DNA from: Brevundimonas lutea
GTDB lineage: Bacteria > Pseudomonadota > Alphaproteobacteria > Caulobacterales > Caulobacteraceae
Direction of reading: 5' to 3'
DNA: 64,000 nucleotides
NCBI RefSeq assembly: GCF_003704105.1
Contig: NZ_QUOQ01000003.1
Coordinates: forward strand, 434,001-498,000
A program made the position numbers and the translations under genes. This document shows, piece by piece, positions 37,285 through 47,310 of this stretch (the stretch's first letter is position 1; every line of letters begins with the position of its first letter). Below the pieces are notes generated by a model that saw only the letters and a program-made list of their open reading frames with translations, made no database searches and was not told the origin of the DNA.

Positions 37285-38115
37285 GTGGTTGCGATCGTTG
37301 GAGTTGTCCGCTTTTCGGTGCTGTCGACGGCGCGCAATCCCTTTGCTCTGGCCAAGGATCGGTCATTCGAAGACTTCGCGCGTCGCGTGCTTGATCCGCG
37401 TCGACTGGACCAGCGACTTCGGCTGTTCCAACACGTCACCCTGCCCTCGCTGGACGCTCAAACGGATCCCGATTTCGCCGTGCTGGTGCTTGCTCCCGAA
37501 AGGCTGGAAGCTCCATGGCGTCAGCGGCTTGGGGGCCTGGCGGAGCGGCGTCCCTGGCTACAGATCAGCTATCACCACGAAGCGGATTTCCGAACGACGG
37601 ATGCCGATCCCCTGGTCCTGGACCTGCTGACGACGGAAAGCGCCTTCGCCACGTTTCGTCTGGACGACGACGATGCTGTGTCGATCGACTACATCGCCCG
37701 GGTGCGGCGCTATGTGACCACGCCCTTCAACGGTCACTCGGTGTCGCTCTGCAAAGGCTGGCAACTGGATGTCGGGGACGGGGCGGACCTGTACGGTCTC
37801 AAGCCTGTCGTCCGCCCCAACATCGCGGTGGGCCTCGCGCACATCTCGCGCAAGGACCGCAAGCCACGTACCCTTTTCGGCGTCTCAGACTATCACCTGC
37901 GGCATCACGAGCGGGTGCCGACGATCACCGACGGCAAGGCGGACGCCTTCGTCGCCCTGACCCACGAAACCAACGACACGGGCGCCAAGCGCGAGGCCCG
38001 CGTCCGCGACCTGGATCCGCTTGAGGCGCAGCAACAGCTGACCGACGCGGGCTTCAACCTCGACCTGATCGGCCTGGCCGAGAGCGTCGCCCGGACGCGA
38101 AACGAAGGCCGCTAG
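37285..38115 (+). CDS. glycosyltransferase-like protein (putative rhamnosyltransferase family), tandem copy 2
   Basis: 276 residues, GTG start. It shares the landmarks of the preceding gene: RFSVLSTARNPF, HVTLPSLDAQT, FRLDDDDAVS (DDDD at 127-130), SVSLCKGWQLDVGD and HETNDTGAKR. Codon use here is closer to the rest of the chromosome than in copy 1. The two genes probably form a transcriptional unit and may act on the same polysaccharide. It ends four bases into the convergent nfeD-like gene. Confidence 0.7.
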   Translation: MVAIVGVVRFSVLSTARNPFALAKDRSFEDFARRVLDPRRLDQRLRLFQHVTLPSLDAQTDPDFAVLVLAPERLEAPWRQRLGGLAERRPWLQISYHHEADFRTTDADPLVLDLLTTESAFATFRLDDDDAVSIDYIARVRRYVTTPFNGHSVSLCKGWQLDVGDGADLYGLKPVVRPNIAVGLAHISRKDRKPRTLFGVSDYHLRHHERVPTITDGKADAFVALTHETNDTGAKREARVRDLDPLEAQQQLTDAGFNLDLIGLAESVARTRNEGR

Positions 38116-38576
38116 ACCGGCCGCACCTTCAGCCGTGTGCCCGAGGCGTCCTCGACGACCACGGCGTCGCCAGCGAGGGGCGAGGCCGAGGCGCCGTCCA
38201 TCAATTCGGCCGCCCATTCCGCGCCCGAGATGAAGATGCGTCCCTGTCCGCCGACGAAGGCCTGGACCACCGTCGCCCTTTGGCCAACCAGGCGGCTGTC
38301 GCGGGCGTTGATGTCGCTCTCGGTCGGGTTGATCCGCTTGACCAACCGCCTGGCGAACACCGTGCCGATGATGGTCAGGATGGCGAAGACGATCAGTTCG
38401 CCGACCAGCCCGAGCGGCAGGCCGATGGCGGTCAGCACCGCCACGATCCCGGCCGCCACGGCCGGCCACAGCAGCCACTCGCTGCCGATCGCCGCCTCGA
38501 CGGCCAGGATCAGAGCGGCGATGGCCAGCCAGATCCAGAAGGGCTGGGCAGCATAGAGATCGGTGACCCATTCCAT
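38112..38576 (-). CDS. NfeD-family membrane protein (QmcA partner)
   Basis: 154 residues: about three hydrophobic segments (residues 10-75) followed by a C-terminal OB-fold (DSRLVGQRATVVQAFVGGQG, AVVVEDASGTRLKVRPV) typical of short NfeD proteins. These pair with SPFH/stomatin proteins in membrane microdomains. The gene follows qmcA by four bases. The ATG at 38576 (MEWVTDL) is the natural start; the longer frame is Arg-rich shadow. Confidence 0.88.
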   Translation of the reverse strand: MEWVTDLYAAQPFWIWLAIAALILAVEAAIGSEWLLWPAVAAGIVAVLTAIGLPLGLVGELIVFAILTIIGTVFARRLVKRINPTESDINARDSRLVGQRATVVQAFVGGQGRIFISGAEWAAELMDGASASPLAGDAVVVEDASGTRLKVRPV

Positions 38577-38580
38577 GGGA

Positions 38581-39579
38581 CTACTCCGTGGGCGGGACGC
38601 CGCCGGCCGGGCGGCGCGGCGGGACGGGACGGGACGGCGCCGGCGGCGAGGAGCGGCTGTCGCGGCGTTCGATCTGCTGGTCCTTGGCCAGACCCACCAG
38701 TTCGCCCAACCCGGCCAGGGTGCCAACCAGTCCGCCCAGCTCGGCGGGTACGATGACGGTCTTCTGGGTTGGGTTGCGGGCCAGTTCGGCGAAGGCCTCG
38801 ACGTACTTCTGCGCCACGAAATAGTTGATCGCGTTGACGTCGCCGCGGGCGATCGCCTCGGACACCATGGCGGTGGCGCGGGCCTCGGCCTCGGCCTCGC
38901 GTTCGCGGGCCTCCGCGTCGCGGAAGGCGGCTTCCTTGCGGCCTTCGGCCTCCAGGATCGCCGACTGTTTGGCGCCCTCGGCGCGGGCGATGGCGGCCTG
39001 TTTCTCGCCCTCGGCCTCGGTGATCACCGCGCGACGCTCGCGCTCGGCCTTCATCTGGCGGGCCATGGCGTTGGTGATGTCCGTCGGCGGGGTCAGGTCC
39101 TTGATCTCGATCCGGTTGACCTTGACGCCCCACGGCTCGGTGGCGGCGTCGATCACCGTCAACAGGCGCGAATTGATGTTGTCGCGCTGGAACAGCACCT
39201 CATCCAGGTCCATCGAACCGACCACGGTCCGCAGGTTGGTCGAGCACAGCTGGGTGATGGCGTAGTTTAGCTCGTCCACCCGATAGGCGGCCGCGGCGGC
39301 GTTCATCACCTGGATGAAGACGATGGCGTCGACCTTCACCATGGCGTTGTCCTTGGTGATGACCTCCTGCTGGGGCACGTCCAGGACCTGCTCCATCATG
39401 TTCATCCGCTTGCCCACCCCCTCGACGAACGGCGTCAGGAAGCTGATCCCGGGCGACAGGGTGCGGGTGTATTTCCCGAACCGTTCCACTGTGAATTCAC
39501 GGCCTTGCGGCACGATCTTGATCGTTGAAAACAGGACGACGATGGCCAGGACGACCAGCGCGATACCCACGAAACCCAT
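38581..39579 (-). CDS. qmcA: SPFH/stomatin-family protein QmcA
   Basis: About 332 residues. An N-terminal membrane anchor is followed by IVPQGREFTVERFGKYTRTL, MNMMEQVLDVPQQEVITKDN and VGSMDLDEVLFQRDNINSRL, closely resembling E. coli QmcA. A coiled coil rich in EAEG repeats (residues 170-240) follows, and a Pro/Arg-rich tail. I prefer ATG 39579 because GGGGAGG lies eight bases upstream; ATG 39600 and GTG 39606 are possible. Likely organises membrane microdomains with the adjacent NfeD protein. Confidence 0.93.
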   Translation of the reverse strand: MGFVGIALVVLAIVVLFSTIKIVPQGREFTVERFGKYTRTLSPGISFLTPFVEGVGKRMNMMEQVLDVPQQEVITKDNAMVKVDAIVFIQVMNAAAAAYRVDELNYAITQLCSTNLRTVVGSMDLDEVLFQRDNINSRLLTVIDAATEPWGVKVNRIEIKDLTPPTDITNAMARQMKAERERRAVITEAEGEKQAAIARAEGAKQSAILEAEGRKEAAFRDAEAREREAEAEARATAMVSEAIARGDVNAINYFVAQKYVEAFAELARNPTQKTVIVPAELGGLVGTLAGLGELVGLAKDQQIERRDSRSSPPAPSRPVPPRRPAGGVPPTE

Positions 39580-39655
39580 GAAACCTACCTCCCCGAACAT
39601 GGCCACATTCTAGCCACGCATCGCCCCGGGTCCACGAAAACCGGCGCCAGACGGA

Positions 39656-40534
39656 TTACTTCGGCGTCATCTCAGGCTCGGGACGATGCACCAGCGACAC
39701 CAGAACCACGCTGATGATCATCAGCAGGAACCAGCTCCCCAGCTTGGCCAGGGGCACGGGCGACCATCCATCGGCCTGGTCCGGATAGATCCACGCCCGC
39801 GACAATGTGCCCAGGTTCTCGGCGAACCAGATGAACAGCGCCACCAGCAGGAATCCCAGCAGCACCGGCATCCACCGCCGCTCGCGATCCGGGGTGAAGT
39901 GGAACCGCGCCCGCCAGAACAACAGCGCCGTCGCCGCGAACAGCAGCCAGCGGAAATCCCAGATCCAGTGGTGGGCGAAGAAGTTCACATAGATGGCGGT
40001 CGCCAGCACAACCGTCATCCAAGCAGGCGGATAGTGTGAAAAGCGGATGTCGAAAATCCGCCAAATCCGGGCGATGTAGCTGCCCACCGCCGCGTACATG
40101 AAGCCCGAGAACAGCGGCACCTCGCCGATCCTCAAGAGGCTGGGCTCGGGATAGATCCAGCTGCCGGCTGCCGTCTTGAACAGTTCCATGATGGTGCCGA
40201 CGATGTGGAAGACCAGGATGACGCGCGCCTCCTCCCAGGTCTCCAGCTTCAGCAGCAGCATTGCGGCCTGGATCGCCACCGCGCCGATCACCAAGAAATC
40301 GTATCGGGCCAGCGGTGACCCATCCGGATAGAACAGGAAGGTGCCGAGCAGCAGCGCCAGCATCAGCCCGCCGAACAGACAGGCCCAGGCCTGTTTGATC
40401 CCGAACATCAGGAACTCGAAGGCCCAGCGCCCGACCTGGCTGCGATCCGCCCGCGCCTGTGCCGCCGCCAGCAGCCGTCGCCCCCAAGCCTCCAGCGGAA
40501 GACGCGGCGTCGGTGAGTCGGATGCGGGGGCCAT
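39656..40534 (-). CDS. DUF817-family polytopic membrane protein
   Basis: 292 residues with about eight membrane spans. The stretches FLMFGIKQAWACLFGG, LETWEEARVILVFHIVGT, MELFKTAAGSWIYPEP and YVNFFAHHWIWDFRW are the conserved blocks of DUF817 (YoaT-like). The family function is unknown. It starts 52 bases from hutU in divergent orientation, so the two share a promoter region; whether it takes part in histidine use is unknown. Confidence 0.85.
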   Translation of the reverse strand: MAPASDSPTPRLPLEAWGRRLLAAAQARADRSQVGRWAFEFLMFGIKQAWACLFGGLMLALLLGTFLFYPDGSPLARYDFLVIGAVAIQAAMLLLKLETWEEARVILVFHIVGTIMELFKTAAGSWIYPEPSLLRIGEVPLFSGFMYAAVGSYIARIWRIFDIRFSHYPPAWMTVVLATAIYVNFFAHHWIWDFRWLLFAATALLFWRARFHFTPDRERRWMPVLLGFLLVALFIWFAENLGTLSRAWIYPDQADGWSPVPLAKLGSWFLLMIISVVLVSLVHRPEPEMTPK

Positions 40535-40586
40535 CACCGCACCCTAGCCTTCTCTCCGGCCTCGGGAAGGCGCTAGAACCCCGGCC

Positions 40587-42260
40587 ATGACGAATCCGAA
40601 AGCCCAGTCGAACACTCGCGTCATTCGCAGCCCGCGCGGCCCGGAAATGACCGCCAAGACCTGGCAGGCCGAGGCCGCCCTGCGCATGCTGATGAACAAT
40701 CTCGATCCCGAGGTGGCCGAGCGACCCGAGGACCTGGTCGTCTACGGCGGCATCGGCAAGGCGGCGCGCGACTGGGCCAGTTTCGACCGGATCGTCGAGG
40801 AACTGCGGGCTCTGGAGCCGGACCAGACCCTGCTGGTCCAATCGGGCAAGCCGGTCGGCGTCTTCCGCACCCACACGGACGCCCCGCGCGTGCTGATCGC
40901 CAACTCCAACCTGGTGCCCAGATGGGCGACCTGGGAGCATTTTGCCGAGCTCGATCGGAAGGGCCTGATGATGTACGGCCAGATGACGGCCGGCTCGTGG
41001 ATCTACATCGGCACCCAGGGCATCGTTCAGGGCACCTATGAGACCTTCATGGAGGCGGGTCGCCAGCATTACGGCGGCGACTGGTCCGGGCGATGGATCC
41101 TGACGGCGGGTTTGGGCGGCATGGGCGGGGCCCAGCCTCTGGCCGCGACCATGGCGGGCGCGTCGTGCCTGGCTGTCGAATGCCAGGCCAGCCGGATCGA
41201 GATGCGCCTGCGCACCCGCTATCTGGATGAACGCGCCGATAGTCTCGACGAGGCGCTCGACATTCTGGAGCGCGCCAGGGCCGAGGGTCGGGCCGTCTCC
41301 GTGGGCCTGCTGGGCAACGCCGCCGAGGTGCTGCCCGAACTGGTCAGGCGCGACGTGCGCCCCGATCTGGTGACGGATCAGACCAGCGCCCACGACCTGG
41401 TCAACGGCTATCTGCCCAAGAGCTGGACCGTCGCCGAATGGGAAGACAGACGTCGCACCGACCCCGAGGCGGTGAAGTCGGCGGCGGCCGCCTCCATCGT
41501 CGATCACGTCGAGGCCATGCTGGCCTTCCAGGCGATGGGCGTGCCGACCACCGACTATGGCAACAACATCCGCCAGGTCGCGCTGGATAATGGCGTCCGG
41601 AACGCCTTCGACTTCCCCGGCTTCGTGCCCGCCTATATCCGCCCGCTGTTCTGTCGCGGCATCGGGCCGTTCCGCTGGGCGGCCCTGTCGGGCGACCCGG
41701 ACGACATCGCCAAAACCGACGCGGCGATGAAACGGCTGTTCCCCGAGAACGAGGGCTTGCATCGCTGGCTCGACATGGCCGGCGAGCGCATCGCCTTCCA
41801 GGGTCTGCCCGCCCGCATCTGCTGGATCGGCCTGGGCGACCGGCACCGCGCCGGCCTGATGTTGAACGACATGGTGGCCTCGGGCGAGCTCAAGGTGCCG
41901 ATCGTCATTGGCCGCGACCATCTGGATTCTGGCTCGGTCGCCAGCCCCAATCGCGAGACCGAGGCCATGATGGATGGCTCGGACGCCGTGTCGGACTGGC
42001 CGCTGCTGAACGCCCTGTTGAACACCGCGTCGGGCGCCAGCTGGGTGTCCCTGCACCACGGCGGCGGGGTCGGCATGGGGTACAGCCAGCACTCCGGCGT
42101 CGTCATCGTCGCCGACGGCACGCCGGAGGCCGCCAACCGGCTGAAGCGCGTCCTCTGGAACGACCCCGCCACCGGCGTCATGCGCCACGCCGACGCCGGC
42201 TACGACATCGCGCGGGACGCGGCGCGCGAAAACGGCCTCAACCTTCCCAGCCTGGCCTGA
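40587..42260 (+). CDS. hutU: urocanate hydratase
   Basis: 557 residues. It hydrates urocanate to imidazolone-propionate, the second step of histidine breakdown, using tightly bound NAD+. The sequence has [36 protein letters not shown], the NAD loop [18 protein letters not shown] and a C-terminal [18 protein letters not shown]. It heads a plus-strand operon with a BASS transporter (six bases downstream) and hutH. hutI and hutG are 10 kb away. Confidence 0.98.
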   Translation: MTNPKAQSNTRVIRSPRGPEMTAKTWQAEAALRMLMNNLDPEVAERPEDLVVYGGIGKAARDWASFDRIVEELRALEPDQTLLVQSGKPVGVFRTHTDAPRVLIANSNLVPRWATWEHFAELDRKGLMMYGQMTAGSWIYIGTQGIVQGTYETFMEAGRQHYGGDWSGRWILTAGLGGMGGAQPLAATMAGASCLAVECQASRIEMRLRTRYLDERADSLDEALDILERARAEGRAVSVGLLGNAAEVLPELVRRDVRPDLVTDQTSAHDLVNGYLPKSWTVAEWEDRRRTDPEAVKSAAAASIVDHVEAMLAFQAMGVPTTDYGNNIRQVALDNGVRNAFDFPGFVPAYIRPLFCRGIGPFRWAALSGDPDDIAKTDAAMKRLFPENEGLHRWLDMAGERIAFQGLPARICWIGLGDRHRAGLMLNDMVASGELKVPIVIGRDHLDSGSVASPNRETEAMMDGSDAVSDWPLLNALLNTASGASWVSLHHGGGVGMGYSQHSGVVIVADGTPEAANRLKRVLWNDPATGVMRHADAGYDIARDAARENGLNLPSLA

Positions 42261-42266
42261 CCGCGC

Positions 42267-43148
42267 ATGGAATTCGCCGCCGTCGCCCTGCCGCTCGCAC
42301 TCGGGATCATCATGTACGGCCTCGGGCTGGACCTGACGCCCGCGGACTTCGTGCGCGTGGGCAAGCAGCCCAAGGCGGCGGCCGTCGCCCTCGCCTGCCA
42401 GCTGCTGGTGCTGCCGGCCGTATGCTTCGGCCTGGTGCTGCTCTTCGATCTCCCGCCGATCCTGGCGGTCGGGATGATGCTGCTGGCGGCCTCGCCGGGC
42501 GGCACCACGGCCAATCTCTACAGCCATCTGTTCCGCGGCGACGTGGCCCTGAACATCTCGCTGACGGCGATCAATTCGGTCATCGCCGTCATCACCCTTC
42601 CGATCATCACCAACCTGGCCATCGCATATTTCCAGCCGGGCGACCTCAGCGTCGGCCTGCAGTTCGCCAAGACGCTGGAGGTCTTCCTGATCGTCCTCGT
42701 CCCGGTCGCCCTCGGCATGACCGTTCGCGCGTGGAAACCCGACTTCGCCCGCGCCATGGACAAGCCCGTCCGCATCGCCTCGGTGCTCATTCTGGTACTG
42801 GTGATCGTTGGCTCATTGGCCAGCAGCTTTGACCTGTTCGCGTCCAACTTCCTGCTGCTGGGCGGCATCACCACGGCCTTCTGCATCGTTAGTCTGACCG
42901 TCGGCTACATCGTCCCGCGCTTCGCACGCATCGAGAAGCCCCAGGCCATCGCCAGCGCCTTCGAGGTCGGCATCCACAACGCTACCCTGGCCATCGTCAT
43001 CGCCCAGGGCGTTCTGGGACGACCGGATATGTCCCTTCCCGCCGCCATCTACGGCGTGCTGATGTTCCCCATCGCGGCCCTGTTCGGTCTCTGGATCGCC
43101 AGACGCGCGCCGGCTGACTTGGCGCATTCTTCGCGGAAATCCCAATGA
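42267..43148 (+). CDS. BASS-family (bile acid:sodium symporter) transporter within hut operon
   Basis: 293 residues and nine to ten membrane spans. The signature blocks of the BASS family are present: [20 protein letters not shown] (crossover region of the first half) and [20 protein letters not shown] (E-x-G-x-x-N-x-x-L in the second half). BASS members import organic anions with Na+. The gene is six bases after hutU and its stop overlaps the hutH start (ATGA), so it probably transports a substrate or intermediate of histidine degradation; that role is inferred from coupling only. Confidence 0.85.
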   Translation: MEFAAVALPLALGIIMYGLGLDLTPADFVRVGKQPKAAAVALACQLLVLPAVCFGLVLLFDLPPILAVGMMLLAASPGGTTANLYSHLFRGDVALNISLTAINSVIAVITLPIITNLAIAYFQPGDLSVGLQFAKTLEVFLIVLVPVALGMTVRAWKPDFARAMDKPVRIASVLILVLVIVGSLASSFDLFASNFLLLGGITTAFCIVSLTVGYIVPRFARIEKPQAIASAFEVGIHNATLAIVIAQGVLGRPDMSLPAAIYGVLMFPIAALFGLWIARRAPADLAHSSRKSQ

Positions 43149-44671
43149 CCCTCACCATCGGCCAGTCGCCCCTCACCCTCGCCCAGCTTCGCGCGGTGCT
43201 CGACGGCCCCTGCGCCGTCGCCCTGACCGAGGCCGCCTGGGCCGATGTCGACCAGGGCGCGGCCATCGTCGCCGACATCGTGGCGCAGGGACGCACCGTC
43301 TACGGCATCAACACCGGCTTCGGCCTGCTGGCCAACACCTCAATCGCGCCCCAAGACCTTGAAACCCTGCAGAAAAACCTGGTGCTCAGCCACGCCTGCG
43401 GCGTCGGCCCCCTGCTGTCGCCGGAGGTGACGCGCCTGTTGATGGTGCTCAAGATCGCGTCCCTGTCCAAGGGCGCGTCCGGCATCCGGCGCGAGACGCT
43501 CCAGACCCTGATCGCCCTGGTCAACGCCGACATCCTGCCGGCCATTCCGTCCAAGGGTTCGGTCGGCGCCTCGGGCGATCTGGCGCCGCTGGCCCATCTG
43601 TCCTGCGTCCTGATCGGCGTCGGCGAGGCCCGTCAGGGTGATCGCGTCATGGACGCCGAGGCCGCGCTCGCCCGCGTCGATCTCAAGCCTCTCACCCTTG
43701 GCCCCAAGGAAGGCCTGGCCCTCCTCAACGGCACCCAGTGCTCGACCGCCCTGGCGCTCGCCGGCCTGTTCGCGGCCGAGAATGCCTTCGCCGCCGCCAT
43801 CGCCGCCGGGGCTTTGTCGGTGGATGCGCTCAAGGGCTCCGACGCGCCGTTCGACGCCCGCATTCATGCCCTGCGCGGCCAGCCGGGCCAGGTCGACGTG
43901 GCCGCCCGCCTGCGCGCCCTGATGGCCGGATCCGCCATCCGCGACAGCCACCGCGACGACTGCGCCAAGGTTCAGGACCCCTACTCCCTGCGCTGCCAGC
44001 CCCAGGTCATGGGCGCGACCCTCGACATCCTGCGCAATGCCGCCGCCATGCTGGAGCGCGAGGCCAACGCCGTCACCGACAACCCGCTGGTCTTCCTGGA
44101 AGACGGCGAGGTCGTCTCGGGCGGCAATTTCCATGCCGAGCCGGTGGCCTACGCCGCCGACCAGATCGCCATGGCCCTTTGCGAGATCGGCAATATCTCC
44201 GAGCGCCGGACCTCGATCCTGGTCGACCCCAAGATGAGCGACCTGCCCGCCTTCCTGGTTCGCGAATCCGGCCTGAACTCCGGCTTCATGATCGCCCAGG
44301 TGACGGCCGCCGCCCTGGTCGCCGAGAACCGTATGGTCGCCCACCCCTGCGTGATCGACACCGTCCCGACCAGCGCCAATCAGGAAGACCACGTCTCCAT
44401 GGCCACCCACGGCGCCCGCCGCCTGCTGGACATGGCCGAGAACACGGCGACGGTGGTCGGGATCGAGCTCCTGGCCGCCGCGCAAGGGCTGGAGTTCCAC
44501 CGCCCCCTGAAAAGCTCGGCCGACCTCGAACGCGTGTTCAGCATCGTTCGGGAGGCGGCCGCCCCCTACGCCTCGGACCACTATTTCGCTCCGGACATCG
44601 CCCGCGCTACCGCGGGCGTGCGCGTCGGCCGCTATCGGACCTTCGCCAACGGCCTGCTGCCGAGCGGCTGA
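43145..44671 (+). CDS. hutH: histidine ammonia-lyase
   Basis: 508 residues. The Ala-Ser-Gly triad that cyclises to the MIO prosthetic group is at 142-144 ([14 protein letters not shown]), and the catalytic Tyr is in [10 protein letters not shown] (Y53). [14 protein letters not shown] and [14 protein letters not shown] are further active-site segments. It deaminates histidine to urocanate, the first step of the hut pathway. It is coupled to the upstream BASS gene and converges on a GATase gene. Confidence 0.98.
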   Translation: MTLTIGQSPLTLAQLRAVLDGPCAVALTEAAWADVDQGAAIVADIVAQGRTVYGINTGFGLLANTSIAPQDLETLQKNLVLSHACGVGPLLSPEVTRLLMVLKIASLSKGASGIRRETLQTLIALVNADILPAIPSKGSVGASGDLAPLAHLSCVLIGVGEARQGDRVMDAEAALARVDLKPLTLGPKEGLALLNGTQCSTALALAGLFAAENAFAAAIAAGALSVDALKGSDAPFDARIHALRGQPGQVDVAARLRALMAGSAIRDSHRDDCAKVQDPYSLRCQPQVMGATLDILRNAAAMLEREANAVTDNPLVFLEDGEVVSGGNFHAEPVAYAADQIAMALCEIGNISERRTSILVDPKMSDLPAFLVRESGLNSGFMIAQVTAAALVAENRMVAHPCVIDTVPTSANQEDHVSMATHGARRLLDMAENTATVVGIELLAAAQGLEFHRPLKSSADLERVFSIVREAAAPYASDHYFAPDIARATAGVRVGRYRTFANGLLPSG

Positions 44672-44675
44672 CCGG

Positions 44676-45368
44676 TCAGTCCAGACCGAGGAAGCGCCGC
44701 AGCCAGCCGCCGACCAGGGCGCGATCGTCGGGCTGGGTCAGGCTCGCCAGCGCGGTGTCGACCACCGCGTCCGGAATCCTCCCGCGCCGCGCCTCGACCA
44801 GGGCGGCGGCATAGGCGGGTTGGAACTCCGGATGACACTGCAGGCTGATGGCGTCCTCGCCCCACGCCAGTCCTCCGAACGGCGTGAAGTCGCTGCGGGC
44901 GATGATCCGCGCCTCCGGTCCCGGATCGACCACCTGATCCTGATGCGACACCGGGATGGCGATGTGGTCGGCGCTCGGGACCATCCACGGCTCGGTCGCG
45001 ACGATGTCATAGCGGTGCAGGCCGACCCCCCAGCCCTTGTCGGATTTCTCGACCCGGCCGCCGAAGGCCTGGGCCATGATCTGATGGCCAAAACAGATGC
45101 CGACCAGCCGCGTCCGCCCCCGCGCCGCCCGCAGCCAGTCTTCCAGCGGCGGGATCCACGCCCGATCCTCATAGGCCCCGGCCGGCGACCCGGTGACGAT
45201 CACGCCCTGAAACGCGGTCGGATCGGCCGGCAGGGCGCGCTCCACATCGAAGACCTGGGTCTCGCCGCCCAGGCCCAGCAGCTTTCTGAACGCCGCCGGA
45301 TAGTCATCGAACCTCTCTCGGAGCGCCTCGGGCGGCTGCCCGGTCTCAAGGATGGCGATGGGTTTCAC
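44676..45368 (-). CDS. class I glutamine amidotransferase-like protein
   Basis: 230 residues. The catalytic Cys is in LVGICFGHQIMAQ and the His/Glu pair in SLQCHPEFQ, with TGSPAGAYED forming the oxyanion region. This matches stand-alone GMP-synthase-like GATases. The acceptor reaction is unknown. The ATG at 45368 overlaps the stop of the CCA-transferase gene (ATGA), making it the last gene of a four-gene minus-strand operon. Confidence 0.88.
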   Translation of the reverse strand: MKPIAILETGQPPEALRERFDDYPAAFRKLLGLGGETQVFDVERALPADPTAFQGVIVTGSPAGAYEDRAWIPPLEDWLRAARGRTRLVGICFGHQIMAQAFGGRVEKSDKGWGVGLHRYDIVATEPWMVPSADHIAIPVSHQDQVVDPGPEARIIARSDFTPFGGLAWGEDAISLQCHPEFQPAYAAALVEARRGRIPDAVVDTALASLTQPDDRALVGGWLRRFLGLD

Positions 45369-46681
45369 GACCCCGCCTCCACCACGGTCTTCAGCCGCGC
45401 GTCATGGCCGTCTTCGGGAAAGTCCGCCTCGACCCACTGATCCTCGAATGCCGCGAGGATCCGCCCCGTGCGTGGACCCGGCTCGACACCCATCGCCGCG
45501 ATCTGCTTGCCCCCGACCGGCAGCGCCGGAACCTCCCAGTCTTCCAGCGCCATCAGCCGATCCGCATCCTCCTCGCGCCACGGCTCGGCGGCCCAGGCGC
45601 GCATCAGCCGGTCGTGAAAGGTCTGCCAGCCCAGGCGATAGATCACCGCCCGCGCCTCGCGCTCGTCCATGTCCAGGCTGATCGACGGCCGAGCCGGCGG
45701 GCTGTCGGCGGTGGTGCGCACCAGCCGATCCTTGATGGCGTTCGACAGCCGCAGACGGTTGGCGGCCGAGCGCACCACCTCGCCGTCATCGGGCAGCAGC
45801 GCCGACAGCAGTTGCACCGGGTCGTGCGACAGCTCGGCCAGCCGGTGGAAAGTTTTGGTCTCGGTCGCCTCGGGCAGCACCTGAGACAGGACGCCCGATT
45901 TCTCCATGCGGTTGACGGCCGGGCGCGGCTGGGGCGCGGCCAGCAACTTCAGCAGTTCGGCCTGCACCCGTTCGGCCGACAGGCCCGCAATGCCCGCCTT
46001 CAGGGCTGAACAGGCCGCCAGGCCCACAGCGTCCGGCTCGCCCCGCCCGTACCAGGCATAGAAGCGGAAGAAGCGCAGGATGCGCAGATAATCCTCCCGG
46101 ATCCGCTGGCGGGCGTCGCCGACGAAGGCCACGCGCCCCGCCTTGGCGTCGGCCAGGCCCTGACCGGTCGGGTCGAACACCCGGCCCTCGCCATCGGCGT
46201 ACAGGGCGTTCATGTGGAAGTCGCGACGCGCGGCGTCCTCGGCCCAGTCGTCTGTGAACTCGACCTCGGCGTGACGGCCGTCGGTGGCCACGTCGCGGCG
46301 CAAAGTGGTGACCTCGAACGGCCGCCGGTTGGCGATGGCCGTGACCGTGCCGTGGCTGAGGCCGGTCGGGACCGACTTCAGACCCGCCGCCTTCAGCGCC
46401 TCGACCACCCGATCGGGCGTCAGCCAAGTGGCGATGTCGATGTCGAGCCCCTCGGGCCACACCGTCTCCGGATCGCGATCGTCGCCGTCGATCTCCAGGT
46501 CGGAAGCCAGATCGGCCTGACTGGGGGTCAGCCCCATGACGGCGTTTCGCACACAGCCGCCGACGAAGCGGGCGCAGTCCGCACCGCCCTCGGCTTCCAG
46601 CGCCGCCATCACCGCCTGTGTCTCGGCCCGGTCCAGCCACCAGGGCCGGCCGAGGCTCACCCCCGTCTCGCCGTCGCTCAC
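45365..46681 (-). CDS. cca: CCA tRNA nucleotidyltransferase / poly(A) polymerase-like
   Basis: 438 residues. The class II head domain has RFVGGCVRNAVMG and DLASDLEIDGD (metal-binding acidic pair), then HGTVTAI...EVTTLRRDVATDGRHA and RRDFHMNALYAD, and IREDYLRILRFFRFYAWYG. It adds or repairs the 3' CCA of tRNA. GTG 46681 overlaps the nudix gene stop (GTGA); the longer frame lacks similarity. Distinguishing CCA-adding from poly(A) polymerase activity is not possible by eye. Confidence 0.93.
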   Translation of the reverse strand: MSDGETGVSLGRPWWLDRAETQAVMAALEAEGGADCARFVGGCVRNAVMGLTPSQADLASDLEIDGDDRDPETVWPEGLDIDIATWLTPDRVVEALKAAGLKSVPTGLSHGTVTAIANRRPFEVTTLRRDVATDGRHAEVEFTDDWAEDAARRDFHMNALYADGEGRVFDPTGQGLADAKAGRVAFVGDARQRIREDYLRILRFFRFYAWYGRGEPDAVGLAACSALKAGIAGLSAERVQAELLKLLAAPQPRPAVNRMEKSGVLSQVLPEATETKTFHRLAELSHDPVQLLSALLPDDGEVVRSAANRLRLSNAIKDRLVRTTADSPPARPSISLDMDEREARAVIYRLGWQTFHDRLMRAWAAEPWREEDADRLMALEDWEVPALPVGGKQIAAMGVEPGPRTGRILAAFEDQWVEADFPEDGHDARLKTVVEAGS

Positions 46682-47310
46682 GCCGCGTCCTCCCTGCGCT
46701 CTGGATGAAGCCGCAGCGACAGAGCCCGCAGCATCCCCGCCGTCGCGCCCCAGATGTAACGCTCGCCCCAGGGCATGGCCCAATAGGTCCGCTCGTGGCC
46801 GTCGAACGTCTGGACGTCGCGACGATGGTTGGCCGAATCCATCAGCCAGTCGAACGGCGCCTCGAACACGTCGGCCACCTCACCGGGATCGAGCACGGGC
46901 GTGAACCCCGGCCGCACCCAAGCGACGACAGGTGTGACCACGAAGCCGGTCACGGTCCTGTAGCTGTCCGACAGGCCCAGAGGCTCGACATCGCCCAGCG
47001 GCAGGCCGACCTCCTCGAAGGCCTCGCGCAGGGCCGCCTCAACCGCCGTTTCGCCCGGCTCGAGGCGACCGCCCGGAAAGGCGATCTGGCCGGTGTGACT
47101 GGCCAGACTGTCGGAGCGCCGGGTCAGGAGCAGGGTCGGTCCCTCCGCCCGATCCACCACCGGGATCAGCACCGCCGCCGGCCGCAACGGTTGATCCGCA
47201 GGGACATAGCCCGGATTGAGGTCATGATCGCCCAGGCCCGGCGCCGCATCCGCACGCCAGGCCTCGACCGGTTCGAGAGCGGCCGCCAGCCGCGCCTTCA
47301 GCCGGCTCAT
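46678..47310 (-). CDS. nudix hydrolase, CoA pyrophosphatase (NudL-like)
   Basis: 210 residues. The nudix box is GGRLEPGETAVEAALREAFEEVGL and it is preceded by the CoA-pyrophosphatase motif SLASHTGQIAFPGG. It probably hydrolyses CoA or its derivatives to phosphopantetheine and 3',5'-ADP. ATG 47310 overlaps the DUF1285 stop (ATGA). The order DUF1285-nudix-CCA is common in alphaproteobacteria. Confidence 0.93.
   Translation of the reverse strand: MSRLKARLAAALEPVEAWRADAAPGLGDHDLNPGYVPADQPLRPAAVLIPVVDRAEGPTLLLTRRSDSLASHTGQIAFPGGRLEPGETAVEAALREAFEEVGLPLGDVEPLGLSDSYRTVTGFVVTPVVAWVRPGFTPVLDPGEVADVFEAPFDWLMDSANHRRDVQTFDGHERTYWAMPWGERYIWGATAGMLRALSLRLHPERREDAA

Noticed and set aside
39672..42527. 951-codon open frame on the minus strand across the DUF817 gene and hutU
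   Set aside because: It is antisense to hutU for most of its length and shows no recognisable domain; high GC leaves antisense frames open.
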